DNA of 64,000 bases from a virus: IMG/VR virus record IMGVR_UViG_3300033997_000310, positions 50,802 to 114,801 of that record; one strand, written 5' to 3'. The notes beneath the pieces were generated by a model. That model was not told where the DNA came from, did no database searches, and saw nothing but the letters and a program-made list of their open reading frames with translations. Both the position numbers and the translations under genes were made by a program. Positions 50,796 to 59,572 of this stretch are shown one piece after another; positions within the stretch are counted from its first letter, which is position 1, and every line of letters starts with the position of its first letter.

Positions 50796-51008
50796 ATGCA
50801 AGAAAAAATCGCTGATGGGTTCCCGCCCGGAAGCCCCTTGTCGTACCGGATGCAGGCAGCACGCTTGCGGCATGAGGTCAATAACAACCCTTCACGCGAC
50901 GAAGGCCTGCTTCGTCATGCGGAGGCTCTTGACCACGTCGCGGATGTGCTGGGCGCAATCCCTGAACATCTTCGGGGTGTGCCGCAGAATGTACGCCTGA
51001 CTGCGTAA
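50796..51008 (+). CDS. hypothetical small protein
   Basis: 70 residues with a GAGGTGGCG region before the ATG. A helical, charged protein (SYRMQAARLRHEVNNNP, LLRHAEALDHVADVLG). No family recognised. It lies between the leftward regulator and the ParB gene. Confidence 0.4.
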   Translation: MQEKIADGFPPGSPLSYRMQAARLRHEVNNNPSRDEGLLRHAEALDHVADVLGAIPEHLRGVPQNVRLTA

Positions 51009-51014
51009 AGTCGC

Positions 51015-51031
51015 AATGAGAAAAGTTCATG
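51015..51031. promoter_or_regulatory. operator-like palindrome upstream of the ParB-like gene
   Basis: AATGA-GAAAAGT-TCATG, identical in 16 of 17 bases to the site at 27867 in front of the csf operon. It lies 74 bp before the ParB-like start. Confidence 0.65.
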
Positions 51032-51104
51032 ACGTAAACGGGAGAGATACATCTTCCGGGTCATGCAAGAACCAGAAGCCGCGATCAAGCGGACGGAGTG
51101 ACAT

Positions 51105-51695
51105 ATGGGCAAGAACGCCGGCGCCATCGAGCGCCTGACGATGGCTGTCGACCAACTGGTCGAGAACCCGCGCAATCCGCGAAAGCATCCGCAGGAACAG
51201 ATCGACCGTCTGGTCGCCAGCTATAAGCGATTTGGCCAGACCAAGCCCATCCTGGTTCGCAAGGCGGATCGGGTGATCATTGCCGGGCACGGCATGCTCA
51301 GGGCCATGAAACAGGCGGGGGCTGCACAGGTCGACGTCCTGGCATGGGAAACCGACCAGGCAACCGCCGATCAATACATGCTCGCCGACAACCGCCATGG
51401 CGAGCTGTCCAGCCCCGACACCGACCGCGTCGCTGCGATCCTGCGCGAGATCGACAAGGCCGACTACATGGCCGTCGGCTTCAGCGATGACGAGGTTTCC
51501 AAGCTGCTGGCTGATCTGGACGCCAGCGATATCGTGGTCGCGGAGGTCGACACCTCTGCCGTCGATGACCGCGCCTGGGTCTCCATCCGCTGCCCGCTCG
51601 CGCGCCAAGCCGAGATGCTGCAACGGCTGACTGAGGTGATGGCCGACTATCCAGACGTGGAGGTCGACCTGGGAACCGTGGCGGTGGCATCGTGA
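51105..51695 (+). CDS. ParB/Srx-fold protein
   Basis: 196 residues. The ParB N-terminal domain: VDQLVENPRNPRKHPQEQID, FGQTKPILVRK, then VIIAGHGMLRAMKQAG and ADNRHGELS. Such proteins in phages are often linked to DNA methyltransferases and may bind CTP or nick DNA. The stop overlaps the next gene start (GTGA). Confidence 0.8.
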   Translation: MGKNAGAIERLTMAVDQLVENPRNPRKHPQEQIDRLVASYKRFGQTKPILVRKADRVIIAGHGMLRAMKQAGAAQVDVLAWETDQATADQYMLADNRHGELSSPDTDRVAAILREIDKADYMAVGFSDDEVSKLLADLDASDIVVAEVDTSAVDDRAWVSIRCPLARQAEMLQRLTEVMADYPDVEVDLGTVAVAS

Positions 51696-52321
51696 AGGGG
51701 CGGAAGGGGTTTTCGGCATCCCTCAAGGCAGGAGGCAAGGTTAACAACCATCCTGCCGCCGCTAAAGCCAAAGCGGAACTGCGCAACCTGGTGCTGGACG
51801 AGATCGGAGGCGACGGGGCGACCGTCTTCGACGCCTTCGCCGGCGCCGGTCTGATGTATCAGCAGGTATGGCACCGGGCGGCCAGCTATGTCGGGTGCGA
51901 TCTTGTCTGGTACAGGGATCAGCGCCGCGCCTTTGTGGCCGACAATCGCCGCGTCCTGCGCGCAATCGACCTCGCCAGCTTCAACATCTTCGACCTGGAC
52001 GCCTACGGTAGCCCCTGGGAACAGGCATTGATCGTCGCCGACCGCCGGCCGGTGCAGCCCGGCGAGCGCATCGGCATCCTGCTGACAGAGGGATCCAGCC
52101 TCAACATGAAGCTGGGCGGCATGGCCGCTGGCCTGCGCATCCTGGCCGGCATGAAGGCCGGGGTGGCCGGGGCCAGCCGTCAGCAGGACGCCATCATCGA
52201 CAGGGCCATTGGGGGGCTATGTTCGCGCATGCGGGCCCGCGTGGTACGGCGCTGGCAGGCGAACGGAAAGACCGGCAGCAACATGAAGTACATTGGACTC
52301 GTCATGGAGGGAGTTTCGTGA
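51692..52321 (+). CDS. SAM-dependent methyltransferase-like protein (Trm1-like motif IV)
   Basis: 209 residues from a GTG. SAM-binding VFDAFAGAGLMY (about 45-56), YVGCDLVWYRD, and FNIFDLDAYGSPWE (about 98-111). The D-x-Y-G-S-P element recalls Trm1-type RNA methyltransferases rather than the NPPY of DNA adenine enzymes. The substrate is uncertain. Its end overlaps the next gene by four bases, and the ParB gene overlaps its start. Confidence 0.6.
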   Translation: MKGRKGFSASLKAGGKVNNHPAAAKAKAELRNLVLDEIGGDGATVFDAFAGAGLMYQQVWHRAASYVGCDLVWYRDQRRAFVADNRRVLRAIDLASFNIFDLDAYGSPWEQALIVADRRPVQPGERIGILLTEGSSLNMKLGGMAAGLRILAGMKAGVAGASRQQDAIIDRAIGGLCSRMRARVVRRWQANGKTGSNMKYIGLVMEGVS

Positions 52322-52614
52322 CCAAGAAAATCACATCGCAGGGCAGGCGTGATATTGCAGGTGCCATCAAATCGCTCCGCGGCACCGGCATGTCCAAAGA
52401 GGCGATGCGCGCTGTTTTTCCGACGCGACAGGCGGTCAAGGAATACGTCGGCGGCTATGCGAAGGCTTCAAGCCGCGTGCGATCCACGGCATCATCAAAG
52501 GCCGCACAGACGAAAGCGTCGGCAAAGGCGGATACCGGTTCGGCCAAGTCCTCCAGCCGTTCGGAAGCGGCCAGGAAAGCGAATGCGACCCGAAAGGCCA
52601 AGGGCAAGCGGTAA
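52318..52614 (+). CDS. small basic histone-like-tailed protein
   Basis: 98 residues from a GTG overlapping the previous stop. Residues 1-45 form a helical domain (SQGRRDIAGAIKSLRGTGMS, then RQAVKEYVGG), and the last 50 are almost only Ser, Ala, Lys, Thr and Arg, like histone H1 tails. Likely non-specific DNA or RNA binding. It ends the rightward operon. Confidence 0.5.
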   Translation: MTKKITSQGRRDIAGAIKSLRGTGMSKEAMRAVFPTRQAVKEYVGGYAKASSRVRSTASSKAAQTKASAKADTGSAKSSSRSEAARKANATRKAKGKR

Positions 52615-52622
52615 AGGCAGAA

Positions 52623-52646
52623 CGCCGCCCCGAAACCGGAGCGGCG
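52623..52646. terminator. hairpin at the meeting point of two operons
   Basis: CGCCGC / GCGGCG with an inner CC/GG pairing forms a stem after the last rightward gene; there is no strong T run. A + strand copy of CCATCTGCAA follows at 52648-52657 without an open reading frame after it, perhaps a remnant. The 128 bases from 52615 to 52742 hold nothing else. Confidence 0.45.
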
Positions 52647-52742
52647 CCCATCTGCAACAGGACTGATAAGGCTGCCTCATCAGGCCGCAGGCACCACCCA
52701 CACGGCGACCATTCTCCCGGTATCGGGAAAATGGTTTCGGCT

Positions 52743-52946
52743 TCAGAACATGCCGAGTTGACCTCCTCCATCCTGGGTGGATCGTGGCTTCAGGTCTCGC
52801 CTACGCGCCTCAGCGTCCAGCTTTTCTGCCATATCGGTGAGGCACAGACGGCGAGCGCCGTCAGATATCGGGCTGGAGGCCGCCGCCTCATCACGGAGCA
52901 TCTGCGCCGCGTGCAGGATGCCGGCGCGGAATTCCTTGCTCGTCAT
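52743..52946 (-). CDS. hypothetical protein with clamp-binding C-terminus
   Basis: 67 residues; GAGGAGA precedes the ATG and overlaps the upstream stop. Helical and Ala-rich; the last residues are QLGMF, a match to the bacterial sliding-clamp-binding consensus (QLxLF-like). The upstream gene ends in QLSMF. It is the last gene of the leftward operon. Confidence 0.5.
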   Translation of the reverse strand: MTSKEFRAGILHAAQMLRDEAAASSPISDGARRLCLTDMAEKLDAEARRRDLKPRSTQDGGGQLGMF

Positions 52947-52955
52947 GTGATCTCC

Positions 52956-53816
52956 TCAGAACATGCTCAACTGCATGGACCCAGCAGTCGCCGGCTTCTT
53001 GGGCGGCATCTCCTTCTGGGTCTTTGCAGGCGTGGGCAATGGGGCCTGGATCAGCAGTGGTTGCTCGGGCTGCGCGGGATCTGGCTTGAAGACGCTGGTC
53101 CGCCGCCACTCCAACCAAGAGTCCTTATGCTCATCAAGGAACAATTCCATCGGTGGCGTGAACTGCACCTCCCACTGTTCCAGCGAGATGGCGTTCCCTC
53201 TGGTGACCTTTGCCGGGATGCCGCGCAGAGAGAACTGGAGATAGGCCATCTGGAACGCTGTGTTCGAGATGTCCATGGCCTCGACATACATGCTGGTGGC
53301 TGGGTCGTATCCCAACTCCTCCAGGTACTCGGCCGCAGCGATGATCTGCGCACCGCCGCCGACGGCTGGCTCATGAACGCTGATCCAGCCCTGGCTTTCC
53401 AGGATCGGCTCGACCTCGCCCATGCTCATGCGGGCCATTAGCCGGCACACCTCGAAGGGCGTAAAATACTGGCCCAGGTATTCGTTTAGACCGCCGATCT
53501 CAGCCGCACACTTGCCGATGAAATCGCCGTGCTCCTGAACGCCGGCAGCCACAATGCCCAGCATCTCCGGCATCCGCCGGATATAGGCGTCATCCTTCGC
53601 GCGCCGGACTACGGCCATGTACCGCTCCTCCAGCGCTTCAGCCTGGGGTGAGGTCGGGAAGTGCGTCTTCTTGGCGACAGCGCAATAGGCCATCTCAAGA
53701 AAGTCGTTCAGCACCTCGCCATGCCGGCGGTGACGCGCGAGCTCGTCGACCAGCTTGATGAAGTCGCGCTCAGTCCCCGCCTTCCCCGAATAGGGATGCT
53801 TCTTGATCTTGCCCAT
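52956..53816 (-). CDS. N6-adenine DNA methyltransferase, HsdM-like, with clamp-binding tail
   Basis: 286 residues. A helical N-terminus is followed by LGQYFTPFEVCRLMARM and the SAM site HEPAVGGGAQIIAAA, then VEAMDISNTAFQMAY, the pattern of type I modification subunits and related phage enzymes. The NPPF/Y motif is not obvious, so activity is uncertain. The C-terminal linker is Pro/Gln-rich and ends in QLSMF, a probable sliding-clamp docking peptide. Confidence 0.7.
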   Translation of the reverse strand: MGKIKKHPYSGKAGTERDFIKLVDELARHRRHGEVLNDFLEMAYCAVAKKTHFPTSPQAEALEERYMAVVRRAKDDAYIRRMPEMLGIVAAGVQEHGDFIGKCAAEIGGLNEYLGQYFTPFEVCRLMARMSMGEVEPILESQGWISVHEPAVGGGAQIIAAAEYLEELGYDPATSMYVEAMDISNTAFQMAYLQFSLRGIPAKVTRGNAISLEQWEVQFTPPMELFLDEHKDSWLEWRRTSVFKPDPAQPEQPLLIQAPLPTPAKTQKEMPPKKPATAGSMQLSMF

Positions 53817-53819
53817 GGT

Positions 53820-54616
53820 TCACCTGCCATTCGCCAGCAGGTCGATGAACCACTGCGGTTCCTTGATCTTGCTTAGGTCGATGGCGGCGGCGTTGTTGAT
53901 GACGAATTCACGGAAGTGCTTCCGATGAATCCACCAAATATCGCCGCCCTGGGCTTCGACACGGTTGGTGCCGCGCCGCTTCGCCTGCAGGCCCAGCTTG
54001 GTGATCCAGCGCTCAACGGTGCTGGCGTCCACGCCCATGCAGGCGGCCAGCGCGCGGGCGGTGAAATGGTCGATGTCGGTGCGGTCGAAGTCGCCACGCT
54101 TCAGCTTGATCGCAATGGCTGCCTCAGTTCGGTTGAAGCCGGCCTTCTTCAGGCGACGCTGGATCGCCTTTGGTTGGAGGTGCGCGACCGCTTCCAGGAT
54201 TTGAAGTTCAGCATCCGACCACTTCGGCTCCTTCTCGCGCGCAACAGCCACACCCAGCGCCAGCGCCCGGCGGCGCACCCAATACCGGGGCCGTTGCACC
54301 TTGCGACACAGAGCAGCGCCAGTTGCCCTTTGGTCGGGTCACTCTGATAGACGCGGATGATGGCAGCGTCGATCTGTTCGGTCGTCGTCCACGATTGCCG
54401 CGCTGGCTTCGATTTGCCGTGCTTGATCTTCAATGCAGCAGCTTGGTTGTAGATGCTCGAAAGCGAGCGATACGGCATCACTTCCTGGCATCCAGGGGCG
54501 CCGCTCATGGGATATGTGCGCCGGATGATGGCAATCTCCTGATCCGTCCAGCGTTCCTTTACTTGGGTTTGGCGTGGCGGAATTTCCGCCTGTGCCGGCA
54601 TCATCATGCCGTCCAT
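53820..54616 (-). pseudogene. DNA-binding (HTH/Myb-like) gene split by a frameshift
   Basis: The first frame (54616 to about 54306) encodes a Myb/SANT-like start (RWTDQEIAIIRRTYP, WTTTEQIDAAIIRVYQ) and the second frame (to 53820) continues with RPRYWVRRRALALGVA and further HTH repeats (MGVDASTVERWITKLGL). They join naturally as LLCRKVQRPRYW if one TG of the TGTGT at about 54306-54311 is removed. So the gene is disrupted, needs a -1 shift, or contains a sequencing error. CCATCTGCAA and TTGGAG precede the ATG at 54616. Confidence 0.6.
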
Positions 54617-54688
54617 GTTCTTCTCCAATTGCAGATGGATGCGGGTGGTGAATCCGCGACGCTGCTGGTGGAGGGCAGCGTTTCGGCC

Positions 54689-54709
54689 CGGCACCACTGC
54701 CGGGCCTCA
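54689..54709. terminator. GC-rich hairpin after the cytosine methyltransferase gene
   Basis: GGCCCGGCA / TGCCGGGCC with a short loop directly after the tandem TGA stop codons. It is the clearest example of the hairpins that lie between gene ends and the CCATCTGCAA elements of the leftward operon. Confidence 0.55.
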
Positions 54710-56588
54710 TCAGGCGGAAAGCTCTTTGTCGATCCTCTTGAAAATCCACTCAACAACCGGCACGCACCAGCTATTGCCGAAGCCCTTGTAGCGCGGCCCG
54801 TCGGCCATGGCGTTGGTCAGCCAGCGGCCGTCATCGCCCTGCATCACCTCGGCACCCTGCGCGGCCAGATAGGCGGCTTCGTCGGCATCAATGCGGCGCC
54901 ATTTGGCGTTTCCCTGGCGGGTGACGGTGGGGATCAGGGTGTAGCCGTCCGGGAAGCCCTGAAGCCGGCTGCATTCCAGCGGGGTCAGGCGACGAACGGA
55001 CATGGTGCCCGCCAGCAGCGTTTCATTTTTGGCGTCGCCGCGTCGGATAGCTGATTGTGATCCAGCGATATCCATGAGGCGCAGTTCGTTGCGCTGGTTC
55101 TCCGCAAAAGCCACAGCCACCTGGCCGCCGGCGTTGGGGTGACTCCCGGCATGGCCCATTGCACGCAGGGTGGGAGAAATGACTCCCACGTCGGCCCCGT
55201 GATCCTTGGCACTGAAAGCCAGCAGGTGGCTTCCCTGATCCGTGCCCGTGGTCAGGGCATCAACCCGTTCTCCCGTTTCCGATGCCCCGCAGTTTCCGCT
55301 GGTGCGGTACGCAACCCCATGCTGCGCGCCCGCCTGGAGGATGAACATCGGATCAACATCGCTGCCGATACCAATCCCAGCACGCACATCAGTCGTGCTG
55401 GCACCCGTTCGCTTGCCCACCTCTTGGATGGGGTAGACGATGGTGGGCACACCGCGCCCGGTGCCGTCTTCGCTGCAGCCATTGCCGTTGTTGGCGGTGT
55501 TCAGGGCGTGGGTGATGTCGCCGGTGATGCACACTGGCACCAACGTGTCGGTGCAGTCGCTATCGACGCCCTTGGCCCCGTCGCGGGCGCGCAAAGCCTG
55601 TGCGATATCCGGAGCAACCGTCGCCACGAACGTCTCGCTCTCGAAATCCATGCGCCCGCACGGGCCACCATGGGCATTCACGGCGGTGGCAACCTCAATT
55701 GCCCCCCCCCGTGTTGTTGCCGCCGAATGCGAGGACGTGGGGCTTGTCTCCTCCTCCTCCTCCGGTTCGCAGGGCTGGCATGACGTTTCCGGTGATTTCG
55801 GCTGTGCCGCCTCCCTCTCGACCACGGAGCGCAACGCCAACGACAGCATCGCTGGCAACTCCCGCCCCCGCGCTTCCGCCCGGCGCAGGATGCCCGCGCA
55901 GGCCTTGGCGCTCAGGGAATAGCGGGCCGGCACCGGCCCTGTCTCCAAGATGTCGGAGAGCTTCGGCTTCTGTTTCGTGAAGCACACGGCTGGGATCGAC
56001 CCCGCAACGATGCCGTGTTGCGACCACAAAAACTCGGCGTCGACGCTGCGGGACAAAGCCTTGAGCATCAATGATACGCCAGGCGACTTTCCGTTGCGGT
56101 CCAACAACCATACCCGCGTTTGTCCATTTACCCCGTGGAGGAACGATGGCGGTGTCTTCTCCCACCAAGGCCGCAAGGAAGCATCCAAATGCGTTTCCTT
56201 TGTCGGACAGCACGCCTGGGACGTTTTCCCAGAAGATAACATCGACAGGTTCGCCAGCAGGTCCAACTGCATCACATATCTCCACGAAGCGCAGGGTCAG
56301 GTTGCCGCGGTCGTCGTTAAGGCCCTTGCGCAGGCCCGCTAAGCTGAATGGCTGACAAGGACTTCCGCCAACAACCATGTCAACGCCGCCTAATTCGGCA
56401 ACGCGATCAATGAAATCATGGGCGGTAACATCCCCAAGGTTTGGAACTTTAGGCCAATGATTAGCAGTAACTGCTGATGGCGCGGCCTCAATCTCAGCCA
56501 GCGCCACACAGCGCCACCCAAGACCCTTGCTTGCTTCATGAGCAGCACCAATGCCATCAAACAACGAAAGGTAACGAATATCGGTCAT
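54710..56588 (-). CDS. DNA cytosine-5 methyltransferase, interrupted at a G9 tract
   Basis: All C5-methyltransferase motifs are present but in two frames. Frame one (from 56588) has DGIGAAHEA (I), GGSPCQPFSLAG (IV, catalytic Cys), FWENVPGVLS (VI) and QRRRRVFVVA (VIII). It stops after a run of nine G (55702-55710 on the complement). Frame two continues with an insert domain, RRLTPLECSRLQGFPDG (IX) and KGFGNSWCVPVVEW (X). Eight G would give one protein of 625 residues. The tract may be phase-variable or a sequence error. It would methylate phage DNA against restriction. Confidence 0.75.
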
Positions 56589-56794
56589 GGCGGCAATGAT
56601 CCAGTCTCATGATCATGGGAAAATAAAAGAGGCGCGGCATCGTTCTGAACCGATGAATTCGCCCACATCTCGAAGAAATCGAGCTGGGCGTAATAGGTCG
56701 CGCAGACCGGCCCGATCCCGATAGCGATGCTGGCCGGGTTCTTCAGGCGCCGGCCGCAGCACCGGCATCGTTCCGATCTGCGCGGGTCCATCAT
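56585..56794 (-). CDS. small zinc-finger protein (DUF6011-like)
   Basis: 69 residues; ATG overlapping the upstream stop and its own stop overlapping the methyltransferase start. Residues 9-32 carry CRCCGRRLKNPASIA...GIGPVC, a zinc-binding pattern of short phage proteins. A possible operator palindrome AATGA-N7-TCATG lies inside its 3' end (56595-56611). Confidence 0.6.
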   Translation of the reverse strand: MMDPRRSERCRCCGRRLKNPASIAIGIGPVCATYYAQLDFFEMWANSSVQNDAAPLLFSHDHETGSLPP

Positions 56795-57483
56795 TCGACA
56801 TTGGCCGCTATGTCGATGGTTTCGGTAGTGCCGTCCGGGCTGGTCACCTCGAACACCGTGGCGGTGGTGTCAGGCGCAAGCTGGAATTGCCGCGCCTTCT
56901 TCACCGCTTCCTCGGGGCTGTCGGCCTCGATGTCGATGCGCCAAGCGACGGCGTAGGTGTTGGGCCGGGTCGGGTCGAACAGCAGATCATTCTGAAAAGG
57001 CAGTCTCCAGACGCGACCGTTATAACTGACCTTGGCGATGGGGCCGCCGTCATCTTCGGTCACCATCCCGCCGGCCCAATTGCCGCCGCCCAGGTTGTAC
57101 TTCTCAATGTAGGCGCGGCACGCGGCCGACGCTTCGGCGAATGAGCCGACCTCTTTCACCTCGCTCGGCACGCCGGGCAGCGGATCGGGGCTTTGTCCGT
57201 GATCCGGATTGCCACAGGCTGCAAGTTTTACCTTCATGATGGCGGTCGGCACGGGCGGCAAAGCAAACCAATATTCTGGTTCGCGCCCCGCCAATATCAC
57301 CCCATATCGGTCGTTCTTAGGATCATAGATTGCCCAGGGCGAATCATCCGACATCAGACCGCCTTGCGTGTTGTAGATGCCCTTGAACCACCCGGTTTTA
57401 TCCCAGGCCATCATCACGTCGATCTGATTCTGGCCGTCTGGTCCGGCAGCTGGCACCTCCTGGGCCGTTTTCTTGATGTTCAT
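56791..57483 (-). CDS. hypothetical protein
   Basis: 230 residues from the ATG at 57483, six bases after GGAG and just after a variant of the CCATCTGCAA element (57495-57504). Acidic and mixed alpha/beta; no recognised family. A segment (ADSPEEAVKKARQFQL) resembles short domains in phage early proteins that follow a WRIDIEA strand. Confidence 0.45.
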   Translation of the reverse strand: MNIKKTAQEVPAAGPDGQNQIDVMMAWDKTGWFKGIYNTQGGLMSDDSPWAIYDPKNDRYGVILAGREPEYWFALPPVPTAIMKVKLAACGNPDHGQSPDPLPGVPSEVKEVGSFAEASAACRAYIEKYNLGGGNWAGGMVTEDDGGPIAKVSYNGRVWRLPFQNDLLFDPTRPNTYAVAWRIDIEADSPEEAVKKARQFQLAPDTTATVFEVTSPDGTTETIDIAANVE

Positions 57484-57520
57484 CTTGTTCTCCATTGCAG
57501 AGGATTCTTGAACAGCCATC

Positions 57521-58261
57521 TCATCCCCAATCGGAAGAAAAGTGAGTCGTGCTATTGCCGTTCGGCCATTCGATGCGAACACCGCCCTTACGAACGGCGG
57601 GGCCACAATGACCAAGCGGCATCAGCACGCGAGCGCCCTGGTCGACATACTCGACCATTCTCACCTCTCGACGTTCGAGGTGGTTGAGAGAGCGGCGCAG
57701 AATCCGTTCGATGGCATTCAACTTGCGTCGGTCAGTTTCGGCCGTACACCACGCATGCATGGTGCTGTCGCGACCGAACCGCCAATCACCACCAGCCCAG
57801 GACTCGAAATGCCAAGTGCCGCGCATGGCGGTTCTCACTTCCCGATAATCCATGAGAAATGGGTATTTCTTGGTCCAGAAGATGGTCCAGACAATTCCAG
57901 GGCATAACGTCGGGATCATCGCCCGTGTGCATCCTGTGTCGATACTGCCGGTGAAGTCGATACAACTGCCATATCGGATAAGTTCGAGATCCCTGGCATC
58001 ATATCGCTCCAGATCGCGACGACGACGTGCAACACGGGCGGTCGTGAAGTCGGAAACGCGATTCATCCATGACCGAACAGAGGGATGGTGATCGTATCGC
58101 TTCATCATTCCGCGCTCGCGGATGAGCCTGGATTCGACTTTCCCATACTTGTCGGGATCGCCAGCGATCAGGATCAACGGCGGCGGGTGCCTTGTGCTTC
58201 TCGTTTTCAGCTCGAAGACCCGGCCGGCGGCCAGTTCTCCGATCCATTTCTTGCCTGCCAT
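57521..58261 (-). CDS. hypothetical protein
   Basis: 246 residues, Arg- and Trp-rich, with clustered basic residues at about 75-90 (ARVARRRRDLERYDARD). No known family. CCATCTGCAAGAGGTTGAG leads to the start, which fixes it at 58261. The 89-bp upstream gap holds a palindrome (GGTCAAGGATTCCTTGACT-like) and the GC hairpin common to this operon. Confidence 0.45.
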   Translation of the reverse strand: MAGKKWIGELAAGRVFELKTRSTRHPPPLILIAGDPDKYGKVESRLIRERGMMKRYDHHPSVRSWMNRVSDFTTARVARRRRDLERYDARDLELIRYGSCIDFTGSIDTGCTRAMIPTLCPGIVWTIFWTKKYPFLMDYREVRTAMRGTWHFESWAGGDWRFGRDSTMHAWCTAETDRRKLNAIERILRRSLNHLERREVRMVEYVDQGARVLMPLGHCGPAVRKGGVRIEWPNGNSTTHFSSDWG

Positions 58262-58350
58262 GTCTCAACCTCTTGCAGATGGTGCGGTGGCTTCCGCGAC
58301 CAGCAGTCAAGGAATCCTTGACCACTGGTTTCGGCCTTGCCAGGGCCTCG

Positions 58351-58569
58351 TCAGACGGATTTATTTTCGGCTGGCGGGCGAACATAAATGCGGTCGCCGA
58401 CACAGAATGAATCGCCAGGAAGCAAGCTCCCGTCACCACATAGAACCCTGTCGTGCTTCCACTTTCCGCGACCATTTGCGGCGCGAGCATAATCGCGATG
58501 ATGGACTTTAGGCGTCACGACCTCCCAATTAGGGTGTTCATCCATCCATTTTTCTTGCTGCGGCGTCAT
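58351..58569 (-). CDS. hypothetical small protein
   Basis: 72 residues; Trp-, His- and Lys-rich (WMDEHPNWEVVTPKVHHRD), ending with VGDRIYVRPPAENKSV, a small beta-barrel-like finish. It lies 12 bases after the radical SAM gene. No known family. Confidence 0.4.
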   Translation of the reverse strand: MTPQQEKWMDEHPNWEVVTPKVHHRDYARAANGRGKWKHDRVLCGDGSLLPGDSFCVGDRIYVRPPAENKSV

Positions 58570-58581
58570 GATGATGTCCGA

Positions 58582-59430
58582 TCAGTGATGCTGCGGAACG
58601 CGCAACGGGTTCGGATAGTCGGGTGGGAGGTAGCCCTGCAAGTCGCGCTTGATATAATGCTTCTTGCCCAGCTTGTTCAGAAGATCGACCATGCGGTGGG
58701 TGTACGATTCCCAATCCGTCGTCTTCGTGATCGACAGGTAATTCACCCGTCCGACCTTGTAGAGATCGACGAACTCATGCGTGGCCTGCACGATGGCGAG
58801 GCTGCTTTCGCAGTCGATTGTCGGCTCCAGGCTGACCCAGGTAAAGATTCCGGCCTCGTGGAACTGCTTCAGCGCCGTAATCCGGTCGCTGGGCAGAGCG
58901 GCGCCTGTTTCCCATTTCCGGGAAAACCCGTCGTCCAGGCTGGTCAGCGTGGACGCAAAGGCGTCGCGGTTCGGTCGGAACAGGTCGATGTCGCGGAGCG
59001 CCCGCGTTCCGCCCTTCGTCAGCGTGCAAAACGCCAAGCCGTGACCGCGCAAAATCTCCAAGCTGCGGCGCGTGGCACTGCTATCGCCCGGATGGTAGGG
59101 GTCACTGGTGAACGAAAGCATGACCTGTTCTGTGATTCCGGCGGCTTGGTACTTAACCGAGTCTGCCCGCAATTTCTCTAGGAAATTTGGGCGCAGAATC
59201 GCCGCAGCATCGAACTCTTTTCGATCCTGCTTTGTAATTCTGGGTACGTAGCAATATTTACACTGGTGGCTGCATCCGCGATATGGATTGCAAGCCAAGG
59301 GTGCATACTCACCCGCCTGCCCGGCGGGAGCATAAATGTGGGAGCATCCGGCCACAGAAACCCCGTCGGGGTTGAGCCTGGGCTTGGCCGGTTTGCCGAA
59401 CAGCTCGGCGGTTCGTTCGTGGCTCGCCAT
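58582..59430 (-). CDS. radical SAM protein (SplB/spore photoproduct lyase-like subfamily)
   Basis: 282 residues with the Fe-S motif CSHQCKYCYVPR (CxxxCxxC), SFTSDPYHPGDSSATRRSLE and ITKTTDWESYTHRM. It resembles the subfamily annotated as SPL-like or Rv2578c-type radical SAM. Such proteins may repair or modify DNA or RNA bases. AGGA precedes the start, and an operator palindrome lies at 59456-59472. A phage enzyme of this type is uncommon and its substrate is unknown. Confidence 0.8.
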   Translation of the reverse strand: MASHERTAELFGKPAKPRLNPDGVSVAGCSHIYAPAGQAGEYAPLACNPYRGCSHQCKYCYVPRITKQDRKEFDAAAILRPNFLEKLRADSVKYQAAGITEQVMLSFTSDPYHPGDSSATRRSLEILRGHGLAFCTLTKGGTRALRDIDLFRPNRDAFASTLTSLDDGFSRKWETGAALPSDRITALKQFHEAGIFTWVSLEPTIDCESSLAIVQATHEFVDLYKVGRVNYLSITKTTDWESYTHRMVDLLNKLGKKHYIKRDLQGYLPPDYPNPLRVPQHH

Positions 59431-59455
59431 TTAGCGCGTTCCTCTCATGCGTGGT

Positions 59456-59472
59456 AATGGGAGAAAATCATA
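59456..59472. promoter_or_regulatory. operator-like palindrome upstream of the radical SAM gene
   Basis: AATGG-GAGAAAA-TCATA, a match to the phage-wide motif, 26 bp upstream of the radical SAM start. The bases from 59431 to 59572 hold only this site and a short hairpin (CGCGAT / ATCGCG at 59521-59537). Confidence 0.55.
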
Positions 59473-59572
59473 ACGCGGCTCGAAAATCCAGAGGAATCCG
59501 CGATGTTCTGGCCTCGTCAGCGCGATCCTGAATCGCGGACAGTCGCCCGGTCGCCCGAACGGCTGTTTCGGC

